From an uncultured Bacteroidales bacterium (lineage in GTDB: Bacteria > Bacteroidota > Bacteroidia > Bacteroidales > Bacteroidaceae): DNA of 64,000 nt. Positions 18,615 through 27,766 of this stretch are shown here, in pieces; position 1 is the first letter of the stretch, and each line of letters begins with the position of its first letter. The notes under the pieces are model-generated. The model had not been told where the DNA came from. It ran no database searches and worked only from the letters and a program-made list of their open reading frames with translations. The translations under genes and the position numbers were made by a program. Location: the NCBI GenBank assembly GCA_902799655.1, contig CADCBH010000017.1, forward strand, positions 1 through 64,000. Direction: 5' to 3'.

Positions 18615-19238
18615 TTAAGTATTGGAAAATAGTCCGAACAGGTCGCTGTCGATGCGGTCGATAATCTTAGCCAAATCCTTCGGATTGTTCAAATAATCCA
18701 ACTGGTCTTTGTCGACAGTCATCACCTTGCCCCCGTACCTATTATAAATAAAGTCGTCGTAGCGGCGGTTCAGATTCTCAAGGTATTCCAGTTGCATAGT
18801 CTGTTCGTAGCCGCGTCCCCGCTTCTGGATGTTACCAACCAGATGGGGCACAGATGCCCGCAGATAAATCATCAGGTCGGGTAGCCTCACACTGTTCATC
18901 ATTTGTTCAAACAGTTCCATATACGTCTCATAGTCGCGTTGTGACAGGTGCCCCATGTCCTTATTGTTCTCCATGAATACATATACGCCTTCGTAGATGG
19001 TACGGTCTTGAATGATGGTGTGGTCGGCTTTTGATATATCCAGCAAGTCGCGGAAGCGCTCTTTCAAGAAATAAACTTCCAAATTAAACGACCAGCGTTG
19101 GATATCGCGATAGTAGTCTTCCAGATAGGGATTATGGTCGACGGCCTCGAAGCGAGCCTCCCAACCATAGTGGCGAGCCAGCAGTTCCGTCAGTGTTGAC
19201 TTTCCGCTTCCGATATTTCCTGCAACAGCAATGTACAT
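18615..19238 (-). CDS. Deoxynucleoside kinase (first of a tandem pair)
   Basis: A 207-residue kinase of the dCK/dGK family with P-loop GNIGSGKSTLTELL, substrate segment FEAVDHNPYLEDYY, DRT motif IIQDRTIYEG and lid KRGRGYEQTM. I start it at the ATG at 19238, 20 bases from a -7 box, since an upstream non-ATG start in frame would lie before the promoter. It is clearly paralogous to the next gene: the same 206-207-residue length, motifs and motif order, with the clearest difference at the substrate loop (DHNP against DNNP). A local duplication with later specialisation is likely. Confidence 0.9.
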   Translation of the reverse strand: MYIAVAGNIGSGKSTLTELLARHYGWEARFEAVDHNPYLEDYYRDIQRWSFNLEVYFLKERFRDLLDISKADHTIIQDRTIYEGVYVFMENNKDMGHLSQRDYETYMELFEQMMNSVRLPDLMIYLRASVPHLVGNIQKRGRGYEQTMQLEYLENLNRRYDDFIYNRYGGKVMTVDKDQLDYLNNPKDLAKIIDRIDSDLFGLFSNT

Positions 19239-19257
19239 TGTCTTAGATTTAATGGCA

Positions 19258-19265
19258 CAAAGGTA
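19258..19265 (-). promoter_or_regulatory. -7 box of the deoxynucleoside kinase pair
   Basis: Reads TACCTTTG on the minus strand, giving a leader of about 13 bases before the ATG at 19238. Confidence 0.7.
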
Positions 19266-19334
19266 CAAAATAAAATCGGCAATCAATAAAGATTACCGAT
19301 TTTAATTAGGCGTTATTTTATTTTTTTAAATATT

Positions 19335-20492
19335 CTACGACAAGAAACCGAGCAGGGCACCTGCTGCAACTGCCGAGCCGATGACACCAGCCACATTGGG
19401 ACCCATAGCGTGCATGAGCAGGAAGTTGTGACGATCGTACTCCAGTCCGAGGTTGTTGGAAATGCGTGCTGCCATAGGTACGGCTGATACACCGGCATTA
19501 CCAATCAGCGGGTTCAGTTTCTTATCCTTCGGCAGGAATAGGTTCATCACCTTGACGAAGCAGACACCACTCATGGTAGCGATAATGAAGGCCCCGGCAC
19601 CAATGGCAAAGATGTAGATGGTATTCATGGTGAGGAACTCAGAAGCCTGTGTCGAGCAACCAACGGTCAGACCTAGCAACATGACGACGATGTCATTAAG
19701 GGCTGCGCCAGCAGTCTTGGCCAGACGGGTGGTCTTACCACTCTCTTTCAGCAGGTTGCCGAAGAACAGCATGCCCAGCAGAGGGAGACCAGATGGTACG
19801 ATAAATGTCGTCAGCAGGAGTCCGACGATGGGGAACAGGATACGTTCTGTCTGTGACACCTGACGGGCGGGTTTCATCTTGATGAGACGCTCCTTCTTGG
19901 TGGTGAGCAGTCGCATGAGTGGTGGCTGGATCAGCGGCACTAGTGCCATATATGAGTAGGCACATACGGCGATAGCTCCCATCAGGTTGGGCGACAGTTT
20001 ACTACTGAGGAAGATGGCTGTTGGTCCGTCTGCACCACCAATGATGGCGATACCTGCTGCCTGATTGGGCTCAAAGCCCAGTGCCAAAGCAAACATATAG
20101 GCACCAAAGATACCAAACTGAGCAGCTGCGCCAATAAGCATCAGTTTCGGATTGGCCAAGAGTGCCGAGAAGTCGGTCATCGCGCCAATGCCCAGGAATA
20201 TCAGCGGTGGATACCATCCCTGACGAACGCCTTGATAGAAGATATTGAGTACGGAGTTGTCCTCATAGAGGCCAATCTCGAGTCCGGCATCGGCACGGAA
20301 GGGAATATTACCGAGAATGATGCCCAGGCCGATGGGTACGAGCAGTAGGGGCTCGAAGTCCTTTTTGATGGCGAGCCAGATGAAAAAGGCGCCCACGGCT
20401 ATCATGATGAGGTTGCCTGCCGTCACATTGGCAAAACCAGTGTAGGTCAGGAACTCATTGAAGTTTTCTACGATAAAGTTTGTAAATCCCAT
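19335..20492 (-). CDS. oadB: Sodium-pumping decarboxylase beta subunit (OadB/MmdB family)
   Basis: Integral membrane subunit that decarboxylates carboxybiotin and exports sodium. The 385-residue protein has about nine membrane helices and the family motifs GADGPTAIF (IIGGADGPT) and a C-terminal NLGLEYDRHNFLLMHAMGPN. The ATG at 20492 (MGFTNF) is preferred over a TTG three codons earlier. It is the last gene of the order OadG-LTD, biotin carrier, OadB. With methylmalonyl-CoA mutase nearby, methylmalonyl-CoA is a likely substrate, but the carboxyltransferase that sets specificity is not in this window. Confidence 0.88.
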   Translation of the reverse strand: MGFTNFIVENFNEFLTYTGFANVTAGNLIMIAVGAFFIWLAIKKDFEPLLLVPIGLGIILGNIPFRADAGLEIGLYEDNSVLNIFYQGVRQGWYPPLIFLGIGAMTDFSALLANPKLMLIGAAAQFGIFGAYMFALALGFEPNQAAGIAIIGGADGPTAIFLSSKLSPNLMGAIAVCAYSYMALVPLIQPPLMRLLTTKKERLIKMKPARQVSQTERILFPIVGLLLTTFIVPSGLPLLGMLFFGNLLKESGKTTRLAKTAGAALNDIVVMLLGLTVGCSTQASEFLTMNTIYIFAIGAGAFIIATMSGVCFVKVMNLFLPKDKKLNPLIGNAGVSAVPMAARISNNLGLEYDRHNFLLMHAMGPNVAGVIGSAVAAGALLGFLS

Positions 20493-20522
20493 AATAGTCA
20501 ATTATCAATTGTCAATTAACCG
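20493..20522. repeat. Intergenic repeat, AATTGACAATTGATAATT family (copy 1)
   Basis: Fills the gap between the biotin-carrier stop and the oadB ATG. It shares an 18-base core with the element at 52487-52521 between gltB and gltD. In both places it supplies the TAA stop of the upstream gene. Confidence 0.7.
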
Positions 20523-20995
20523 ATGGTCAGCATCACAGCACCCTCCATGACAGAGTCGCCGGGAGTGACAAGGACGGATGTAACGGTACCTGCAGATTCA
20601 GCCTCGATGTTGTTTTGCATCTTCATGGCTTCAAGAACGATGACGATGTCACCAACAGCTACGGTGTCACCCACCTTCACATTGACAGCGTTGATGGTAC
20701 CAGGCAGAGGAGCCTTGACGGGTGTGCCTGCTCCAGCGGCTGCAGCTGGTTTGGCGGCAGGTTGTGGTTGGGGCGCAGCGTACGGTGCGGGGGTAACGGG
20801 AGCTGCAGGCGCAGCAGCGGGTGCAGCAGTAGATCTTTTGGCGGCCAGAGCAGGGTGCTTGGCAGCATTGATAGGTTTCTGCATCTCAATCTCGAATGGG
20901 ATGCCATTGACGTTGACTTTGGCGATTTTGCCTTCTACTTCAGTGATTTCTACCTCGTAGTCTACACCTTGTACTTTATACTGATATTTTTTCAT
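20516..20995 (-). CDS. Biotin carboxyl carrier protein of the decarboxylase
   Basis: Carries the carboxyl group on biotin between carboxyltransferase and OadB. The 159-residue chain has an N-terminal beta region (1-50), an Ala/Pro-rich flexible linker (about 52-90) and a biotinyl domain with the biotin motif EAMKM, acceptor K125. The linker is the swinging arm typical of these pumps. It follows OadG-LTD by 30 bases and precedes OadB by a repeat-filled gap. Confidence 0.93.
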   Translation of the reverse strand: MKKYQYKVQGVDYEVEITEVEGKIAKVNVNGIPFEIEMQKPINAAKHPALAAKRSTAAPAAAPAAPVTPAPYAAPQPQPAAKPAAAAGAGTPVKAPLPGTINAVNVKVGDTVAVGDIVIVLEAMKMQNNIEAESAGTVTSVLVTPGDSVMEGAVMLTIG

Positions 20996-21025
20996 TGTTG
21001 TATGCTGTTTTTGATGAACCGACAG

Positions 21026-22063
21026 TTAGTGCAGTTCGGGGGTTGTGGGAATGGTGGGAGCGTTGTGCTTAGAGGGGATGAAGGCCTCGTGCAACTGTGT
21101 CATCTGGCTGTACTCATCATCCCATCCCGTGTCTTTTGGCTTAATGGTGATGATGCCGCTCTCCACATCGTGGATGTCGTCTTCATACTGGCGCAATGCC
21201 AAACCGATAACGGCCATATATACCTCGCGGTCGATACCCTTGGTCTTCAGACCTTCCTGCAGGATAATACCCGTCTTGTGGCCAACCTCCATCGTCTTTT
21301 CCACTGTCTTGGTGATGGGCTTGATGGGCTGGTGGTGAGCAACCTTCTTGGCTGTCTCCATGTGTCGCATCAGCAGACCAAAGAGAGTAAAGGTAATCCA
21401 GAGCAATGCCAGACAGAAAAAGACGATACTCATGGCCATAATGGCCATACCAAAGCCATAGGGGTCTTCACGCTTGAACTTCTCAATCTTCGACTCGTTG
21501 ACTGTGGTCATGTTCTCAATACCTGGTGTGACGCGGTCGGCAGACTTTACTTCCCAGTCGGCAGCATTGCCATTGTTGGCGACGCGGGCATACGACTGGT
21601 TAGCATCCAAAGCAGGTACGGTGATAGAGTCGATGAGTTGTGTAGCATTGCCGTTATAGAGGGCAATCCATGTAGGCTTACCTGTTTGTACAGGAACAGA
21701 GAGATGCAGTGTACCTTGTGTCGGACTTGTGCCCAACTGGAACACGATGAGTTGATGTCCCTTGAGCTCAGTACGGCTGTCACCATTTGGAATGATGCTC
21801 ATCCGCTTGACACGCTCAGGTACACTCATCTGCTTGTCAAGTACAGAACGGTCGGTGGTGAGATACATGCCACGGATGTTGTATGTGGAGTGAGAGATAT
21901 TGGCAATCTCCACCCACGCATGCCGTGCGCCATACTCATCAATCAGACTGTTCTCATTGTGTGTCATTACCTCGTTCAGCTTAATGCTGGCATCCATTTG
22001 GGCCATCATCGGCAGTGAGGTAAGGACCACGAGTACCCCTGAAAGAAGTCTTAGTTTATTCAT
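21026..22063 (-). CDS. OadG-family subunit with N-terminal lamin-tail domain
   Basis: Membrane-anchoring subunit of a sodium-pump decarboxylase. In 345 residues, a signal peptide (ending LPMMAQ) is followed by a lamin-tail domain (about 25-150, KLNEVMTHNENSLIDEYG and WVEIANIS), a linker, and an OadG-like hairpin with a strong membrane helix near 196-226 (GMAIMAMSIVFFCLALLWIT). The cytoplasmic tail holds charged stretches. The fusion of a periplasmic lamin-tail domain to OadG is known in Bacteroidales; its role is not. First gene of a three-gene operon, 53 bases after the AspT-like gene. Confidence 0.85.
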   Translation of the reverse strand: MNKLRLLSGVLVVLTSLPMMAQMDASIKLNEVMTHNENSLIDEYGARHAWVEIANISHSTYNIRGMYLTTDRSVLDKQMSVPERVKRMSIIPNGDSRTELKGHQLIVFQLGTSPTQGTLHLSVPVQTGKPTWIALYNGNATQLIDSITVPALDANQSYARVANNGNAADWEVKSADRVTPGIENMTTVNESKIEKFKREDPYGFGMAIMAMSIVFFCLALLWITFTLFGLLMRHMETAKKVAHHQPIKPITKTVEKTMEVGHKTGIILQEGLKTKGIDREVYMAVIGLALRQYEDDIHDVESGIITIKPKDTGWDDEYSQMTQLHEAFIPSKHNAPTIPTTPELH

Positions 22064-22116
22064 TATTATTGATTATTATATAAGTCTGATAAGTCTGATA
22101 GGGCTAGTGGGTATTT

Positions 22117-23808
22117 CTATCCACAGAAGAATAGTACGACAATCTGGGCAGTGAAGATGCGCAGGAACATCGATAGTGGATATACTGTTGAATAGCCGAT
22201 GGCAGGAGCCTCTTTCGAACAGGTGCTGTTGGCGTAGGCCAGTGCAGGGGGATCAGTATAGGTACCTGCTATCATACCCATGATAGTGAAATAGTTGAAC
22301 TTATAGCGCAGACGGGCTATCGGACCAACTATCAGGATAGGAATCACCGTGATAATGAAACCTGTCAAGACATAGAGCAGTCCATTGCCCTCGACGACTG
22401 TCGAGAAGAAGGAGGCCCCCGCCTTGATACCTACTGATGCTAGGAACAGCACCAGTCCAATCTCGCGTAACATCATGTTAGCCGAGGTGGTGGTATAAGT
22501 CACAAGATGCATCTTATAGCCATAGCGACCAATGAGAATGGCGATAATCAGTGGACCGCCAGCCAAGCCGAGCTTTACGGGAACAGGCATACCGGGAATG
22601 CCGATAGGCAGAGAACCGAAGATGAGGCCCAGGAAGATACCCACAAAGATAGTGGCGATATTGGGCGCATCCAGACGACGGACACTGTTACCCATTTTGT
22701 TGGCCACGCGGTCAACAGCATCTTCAGGACCTACGACCATGATCTTGTCGCCCACCTGCAGGGGCAGAGTGGGAGAGGCGAAGATGTCCATACCCTGACG
22801 GGTGACACGTGTCACGTTAACGCCGTGCATGCTTGAGAAATGCATCGAAGCCAACGACTTACCATTGATCTTCGGATTGGTGATAATGATTCGCTTACAG
22901 GCCAGTGGCTGGTCTTGCTGCTCGAAGTCGATGTCGAGCTTGGGACCGATGAAGGCGGTGATGGCCTCCTGGTCGGCTTCGGCACAGACAATGAGCATCT
23001 GGTCACCCATGTGGAAGACTGTATTTCGGTTAGGTATCGACAGTTCGCCTTCATGAACAATGCGCGAGCAGACAAAGTCGCGGTTCAGGAATTCATGTAC
23101 CTGAAAGAGTGTCTTGCCCTCCAGGTATTTGTTGGTGACTTCCAGGTGCATCTTGTAGGGCTTCTTGGTGGCTTTCGTCTCCTCCATCGCCTTCAGCTGC
23201 GCTTCCTCGTTCTCCAGTTTCACCTTACAGATATACCTTATTAGTATGGTAGCACCAATGATGCCCAGCACACCGAGCGGATAGGCGCAAGCATAAGCCG
23301 AGGCAATCTGTGGGGCATCCTGTCCGAAGACACTGCCCAGAGCTTCGTTGGCAGCACCAAGACCAGGGGTATTGGTGACGGCACCATACAATGTACCGAT
23401 CATCATCGGCAGGTTGTTCTTGTCTGAAGTGTCAAAGAAGAGATAGTAGCAAGCAAACATGACGAGAATGTTGAGCATGATAGCCGTCGTTGACAGCAGG
23501 TTCAGTTTGACGCCTGCCTTGCCAAAGCTCTCAAAGAAACCAGGACCTACCTGCAAACCAATCATGAAGACGAAGAGAATCAGTCCGAAGTCTTGGATAA
23601 ATGTCATGATGGGTGTCGGAGCTGTAAAACCGACATGTCCAGCTACGATGCCAGCGAACAACACAAAAGTAACGCCGAGTGAGATCCCTCCAATTTTCAG
23701 TTTCCCCAAATACACACCGACTGCTATCACTACAGCATAGAGTAGCACAATGTGTGCCACTGAATCGGTCGTGGTAAACAAATTAGTTAACCATTGAAAT
23801 GATTCCAT
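22117..23808 (-). CDS. AspT/YidE-type putative transporter with two TrkA-C domains
   Basis: A 563-residue membrane protein of the aspartate:alanine exchanger family. Two blocks of about five helices (about 15-190 and 375-560) flank two RCK-C (TrkA-C) domains (about 205-290 and 295-370). [20 protein letters not shown] and its counterpart [17 protein letters not shown] are the duplicated membrane signatures. The substrate is unknown; organic acids or amino acids are usual. It may be cotranscribed with the decarboxylase genes. The short gap downstream holds a tandem 9-mer, AAGTCTGAT twice near 22081-22099. Confidence 0.87.
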   Translation of the reverse strand: MESFQWLTNLFTTTDSVAHIVLLYAVVIAVGVYLGKLKIGGISLGVTFVLFAGIVAGHVGFTAPTPIMTFIQDFGLILFVFMIGLQVGPGFFESFGKAGVKLNLLSTTAIMLNILVMFACYYLFFDTSDKNNLPMMIGTLYGAVTNTPGLGAANEALGSVFGQDAPQIASAYACAYPLGVLGIIGATILIRYICKVKLENEEAQLKAMEETKATKKPYKMHLEVTNKYLEGKTLFQVHEFLNRDFVCSRIVHEGELSIPNRNTVFHMGDQMLIVCAEADQEAITAFIGPKLDIDFEQQDQPLACKRIIITNPKINGKSLASMHFSSMHGVNVTRVTRQGMDIFASPTLPLQVGDKIMVVGPEDAVDRVANKMGNSVRRLDAPNIATIFVGIFLGLIFGSLPIGIPGMPVPVKLGLAGGPLIIAILIGRYGYKMHLVTYTTTSANMMLREIGLVLFLASVGIKAGASFFSTVVEGNGLLYVLTGFIITVIPILIVGPIARLRYKFNYFTIMGMIAGTYTDPPALAYANSTCSKEAPAIGYSTVYPLSMFLRIFTAQIVVLFFCG

Positions 23809-23834
23809 TTTTTATCTTATTTATATTTCGCGTG

Positions 23835-23842
23835 CAAAGGTA
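23835..23842 (-). promoter_or_regulatory. -7 box of the AspT-like gene and decarboxylase operon
   Basis: Reads TACCTTTG on the minus strand, about 20 bases of leader before the ATG at 23808. Confidence 0.7.
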
Positions 23843-23949
23843 CTAAAAATTGGCACAACCTCAATACTTTTGTGCAACTATTCAATGGATAGAAATGTTA
23901 ATTAAAGATAAATAGATGTCGTTCGTATGGTAATTTGCGCCAAAAAGCG

Positions 23950-23957
23950 TACTTTTG
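23950..23957 (+). promoter_or_regulatory. -7 box of the LruC lipoprotein gene
   Basis: TACTTTTG, about 32 bases before the ATG at 23989. Confidence 0.7.
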
Positions 23958-23988
23958 CAGCCAATATAGATTTAAAATCAAATGAAAA

Positions 23989-25725
23989 ATGAATAAGAAA
24001 TTATTGTTTTCTTGTATCGTGCTTTCCCTGACAGCTTGTAGCAAAAATCATGACTTGTCGTATGATGGTAATCAGGAAAATACCTTTGAGGCTTCTGTAG
24101 ATTTCAATCATACATGGGAAATGTCTGTTCAAAATTCGCTAACAATCAAGTCACTGCCAACTGATTTCGAGACAAAAGTCGTCATGGTGCTTGATGCGAA
24201 TCCGTTCTCAACAAATTCTGCCACTGTTCTGGCCTACGAGGAGGGTAAAGTTACTAGTATCAAATACGAGGCTCCTTCGTATTTTACCAAGTTGTACGTT
24301 GCCTGTGTTAATGATGACAAGATGCGTATTCGTAGCTTCGATGTGAAGAAAGGCGAAGTGGATTTTTCTGCATCTACAGTGGCAAAAACTCCTTCTAAAG
24401 CCAATCGCCGTGCTTCTGAACAGCTGACTTTCCAGAAGACATTTAATGCAAACCATTTTGCCGATCAGGGTTGGAATGATGAGTTTGCGATGCTTTCTGA
24501 ACCGACAGAAACAGTGTCGTTTACTGATTTCTCAGAATATTACAAAATGTTCAAGGGTTTCTTGCCTGAGGGCAATAACAACAATAGGAAGTTGGAAGCC
24601 TATGATGCAATCTGGAAATGCAACGCGGTTGTTGTTTCCGAGGAAAATGGTGAAGTAAGCTTTGTTCCTGTCCATAAGGAAAGTTCTGTCAGTCAGTGCA
24701 TTGGATACTACTATGTATTGCCTGGCCAGGATTTCAACATCAAGACCTGTAAGAAGTATGTGTTCCCCAGTATTTCGAAGATTGACGACTCTAAGGACGA
24801 ATGCACTCAGAAACTGTACCGTTTGAAGTATTTTGATGAGCAGGGCAATGAATCGTATCAATTCCCCAAGGGAACAAGAATCGGCTTCTTTGCACATGTG
24901 ATTCAAAGCAGTATTAGCAAAACGGAAGCTTTAGACTGGTATGTAGAAGGCGCCCAGAATATGGCTTTGTCTAACTATATGGCAGACAAAGGCTATACCG
25001 GTCCACTTGACGGATACAAAGAGTTCAGCCATGTGGTGATGTTCGAACGTAACAACGACATGCTCGTAGGTATGGAAGACTGGATTAAGGACTTCGACTA
25101 CAATGATATCAATATCATGCTACGTGGTGACATAGAGAAACTTCCTGCTTCTGGAGTAGAAATTCCTAACCATACGCATATCTATTCTTACGCTTTTGAG
25201 GATACTCAGAGCGGTGACTACGACCTGAACGACGTCGTATTACAGGTGAAGCGTGTTTGGGGCGGACCTAATCAGGAGGTTAAACTGGTAGCCCTGGGTG
25301 CTAAGGATCGTATTAAGGCTTATTATAAAAATGAGCAGGGTGAGGTCATTTCACTCTTTGGTGGCAAGGAACTCCATGAGGCCGTAGGTGTTGCTCAGAA
25401 CACATTTGTCAATACCGAGACACTTAATGTAGAAGACAGTAAGCTGCCTAGACAGAACATCCACTTCAACTACAGTACATTCCTTTATAGTAAGGCAGAT
25501 TTCTATATTGTTAATGAGACTAAGAATCAAGAAGTTCATGTGCCGTCAGCGCTTGGCTTAAAGGGACAGAATCCCAATGGTGTCTGTATCCCGTTTGCTT
25601 GGCAGTGGCCCAAGGAGCGTGTGAGAATCTTTACTGCTTATCCTTCGTTTAAGGGCTTTGCTGAGAATATAGAAGTCAATACCGATTGGTACACTATGCC
25701 AGTAGACGGTAAGGTGTTCAAGTAA
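23989..25725 (+). CDS. LruC-domain (DUF4114/DUF4842) surface lipoprotein
   Basis: A 578-residue lipoprotein with lipobox SLTAC (Cys at about residue 17). Around residues 350-390 it has the LruC core: a DUF4114 segment MEDWIKDFDYNDINIMLRG, then a DUF4842 segment FEDTQSGDYDLNDVVLQVKR. Both aspartate-rich loops (FDYND and YDLNDV) look like calcium sites. LruC lipoproteins are surface proteins of Bacteroidales. No adhesion or enzyme function can be read. It forms a single-gene unit between its own promoter and terminator. Confidence 0.85.
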   Translation: MNKKLLFSCIVLSLTACSKNHDLSYDGNQENTFEASVDFNHTWEMSVQNSLTIKSLPTDFETKVVMVLDANPFSTNSATVLAYEEGKVTSIKYEAPSYFTKLYVACVNDDKMRIRSFDVKKGEVDFSASTVAKTPSKANRRASEQLTFQKTFNANHFADQGWNDEFAMLSEPTETVSFTDFSEYYKMFKGFLPEGNNNNRKLEAYDAIWKCNAVVVSEENGEVSFVPVHKESSVSQCIGYYYVLPGQDFNIKTCKKYVFPSISKIDDSKDECTQKLYRLKYFDEQGNESYQFPKGTRIGFFAHVIQSSISKTEALDWYVEGAQNMALSNYMADKGYTGPLDGYKEFSHVVMFERNNDMLVGMEDWIKDFDYNDINIMLRGDIEKLPASGVEIPNHTHIYSYAFEDTQSGDYDLNDVVLQVKRVWGGPNQEVKLVALGAKDRIKAYYKNEQGEVISLFGGKELHEAVGVAQNTFVNTETLNVEDSKLPRQNIHFNYSTFLYSKADFYIVNETKNQEVHVPSALGLKGQNPNGVCIPFAWQWPKERVRIFTAYPSFKGFAENIEVNTDWYTMPVDGKVFK

Positions 25726-25749
25726 GAAATATACCATTAATTATATAGA

Positions 25750-25780
25750 AAAGTAGGGGATGATTTCTCCTACTTTTTTT
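25750..25780 (+). terminator. Terminator of the LruC gene
   Basis: AAAGTAGG (25750-25757) pairs with CCTACTTT (25769-25776), followed by a T tract to 25780. Confidence 0.85.
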
Positions 25781-25841
25781 ATACTTTCAATAAATATGCC
25801 AAAAAATTGTATTTTTCTTTTGTATTGTGCGTACTTATTTG

Positions 25842-25849
25842 TATCTTTG
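25842..25849 (+). promoter_or_regulatory. -7 box of the methylmalonyl-CoA mutase genes
   Basis: TATCTTTG with TTTG-type upstream sequence, about 46 bases before the mutA ATG at 25900. Confidence 0.7.
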
Positions 25850-25899
25850 CAAGTCGATTATTCGTAACTTAAAACACTTATATAATAAACACTATTTTT

Positions 25900-27750
25900 A
25901 TGGCTAACAAAGAAAAACTCTTCAGCGAGTTCCAGGCGCCGACCAAACAAGAGTGGTTGGACAAGATTGAAGTGGACCTGAAAGGTGCCGACTTCCAAAA
26001 ACGACTCGTATGGAGAACCAATGAGGGATTCAACGTGCAACCCTTCTATCGCAGGGAAGACCTGAAGGATCTGAAGACTCCCGAGGCACTGCCTGGTGAG
26101 TTCCCGTTTGTACGTGGTAACAAGAAAGACACCAACGAATGGTATGTTCGTCAGAATATTGCCGTCGTAGATGCCAAGGAGGCTAATGCTAAGGCTCTTG
26201 ACATCCTGAACAAGGGTATCGATTCGCTGGGCTTCCGTATCAAGGGCAGCGATGTGAGCGCTGAGTTTATTGAAACGTTGCTGAAGGACATCTACTGCGA
26301 GATTGTTGATCTCAACTTCCGCACCTGTCCGCGTCACGCTCTGGAGCTGGCAAAGATTATTGATGCCTATTTCACCAAGAAGGGCTTCGACAAGGAGAAG
26401 TTGTCGTTCACAGTTGGCTTCGACCCCATCGAGGCCATGCTCACTAAGGGTAAGGACGTCACAGAGCTGCTGGCTGAGGGCCCGAAGATCGTGGAGGCTC
26501 TGAAAGACTATCCGAAGGCGCATGTGATGACCGTACATACTGAGACATTGAACAATGCCGGTGCCTACATCGTCCAGGAATTGGGCTATGCCCTTGCCTG
26601 GGGTAACGAATATCTGCAACAGTTGGTAGATGCTGGTGTTGATGTAGATCTCGCTGCCCGTCAGATGAAGTTCTATATGGGCGTTTCGGAGAACTACTTC
26701 ATGGAAATCGCCAAGTTCCGTGCTGCCCGCTTGTTGTGGGCTCAGATTGTCAAGCAGTATGAGCCAAAGAACGACAGCTCATGTAAGATGACTATCAATG
26801 CGACGACCTCTACCTATAATATGACGGTGTTTGATTCTTATGTCAATCTGCTCCGTTCGCAGACAGAGGCGATGAGTGCCGCTCTCGGTGGTGTCCACTC
26901 GATGGTAGTGACACCGTTTGACGCTCCTTACGAGAAGGCTACTGACTTCAGCGAGCGTATTGCACGCAATCAGCAGCTGCTCATCAAGGAGGAGGCTCAT
27001 TTCGATCGTATTGTCGATGCCTCTGCTGGTTCTTATTATATCGAGCATCTGACTGATGCTTTGGCTCAGGAGGGTTGGAAGCTGTTCCTGAAGATAGAAG
27101 AGGAGGGAGGTTTCCTCGCTGCTGTTAAGGCAGGCACTGTTCAGGACGACATTAACGCTACCAATGTGAAGCGTCATGGTGATGCTGCCAAGCGCAAGGA
27201 GTTCATCCTCGGTACCAATCAGTTCCCCAACTTCACGGAGAAGAGCGAGGGTAAGCGTCCTCTTAGTGCTGCTGCCTGCTGTCACGGCGGTGATTGTGAG
27301 AAACCATTCAAGAAGCTGGAGAGCACCCGCCTCGCAGCCGACTTCGAGGATTTGCGTATCCACACTGAGGAGACTAAGGTGCCAACAGCGTTTATGCTCA
27401 CCATCGGTAACCTCGCTATGCGTCAGGCTCGTGCACAGTTCTCGTGCAACTTCCTGGCTTGCGCTGGCTACAAGGTCATCGACAACCTCGGCTTCAAGAC
27501 CGTTGAGGAAGGTGTCGACGCCGCTTTGGAAGCTAAGGCAGACATCGTCGTCATCTGTTCTTCCGACGATGAGTATGCTGAGTATGCTATCCCTGCCTTC
27601 AAGTACTTGAACGGCCGTGCCATGTTTGTGGTAGCTGGTGCTCCTGCTTGTATGGAAGACCTGAAGGCTGCCGGCATTGAGAACTTTGTTCACGTCAAGT
27701 GCAACGTGCTCGAGACTTTGAAAGAATATAATCAGAAACTTGGCATTTAA
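25900..27750 (+). CDS. mutA: Methylmalonyl-CoA mutase small subunit
   Basis: Partner of MutB in the B12-dependent exchange of succinyl-CoA and methylmalonyl-CoA on the way to propionate. The 616-residue chain has the TIM-barrel mutase domain (about 1-430) and a degenerate B12-like domain at the C-terminus (about 480-616, without DxHxxG), as expected of the non-catalytic subunit. A CC-H-GG-C stretch near 460-470 links the two. The frame is intact, unlike mutB, which begins 16 bases downstream after an AGGAG site. Confidence 0.92.
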   Translation: MANKEKLFSEFQAPTKQEWLDKIEVDLKGADFQKRLVWRTNEGFNVQPFYRREDLKDLKTPEALPGEFPFVRGNKKDTNEWYVRQNIAVVDAKEANAKALDILNKGIDSLGFRIKGSDVSAEFIETLLKDIYCEIVDLNFRTCPRHALELAKIIDAYFTKKGFDKEKLSFTVGFDPIEAMLTKGKDVTELLAEGPKIVEALKDYPKAHVMTVHTETLNNAGAYIVQELGYALAWGNEYLQQLVDAGVDVDLAARQMKFYMGVSENYFMEIAKFRAARLLWAQIVKQYEPKNDSSCKMTINATTSTYNMTVFDSYVNLLRSQTEAMSAALGGVHSMVVTPFDAPYEKATDFSERIARNQQLLIKEEAHFDRIVDASAGSYYIEHLTDALAQEGWKLFLKIEEEGGFLAAVKAGTVQDDINATNVKRHGDAAKRKEFILGTNQFPNFTEKSEGKRPLSAAACCHGGDCEKPFKKLESTRLAADFEDLRIHTEETKVPTAFMLTIGNLAMRQARAQFSCNFLACAGYKVIDNLGFKTVEEGVDAALEAKADIVVICSSDDEYAEYAIPAFKYLNGRAMFVVAGAPACMEDLKAAGIENFVHVKCNVLETLKEYNQKLGI

Positions 27751-27766
27751 AGAATAGGAGAATTGA

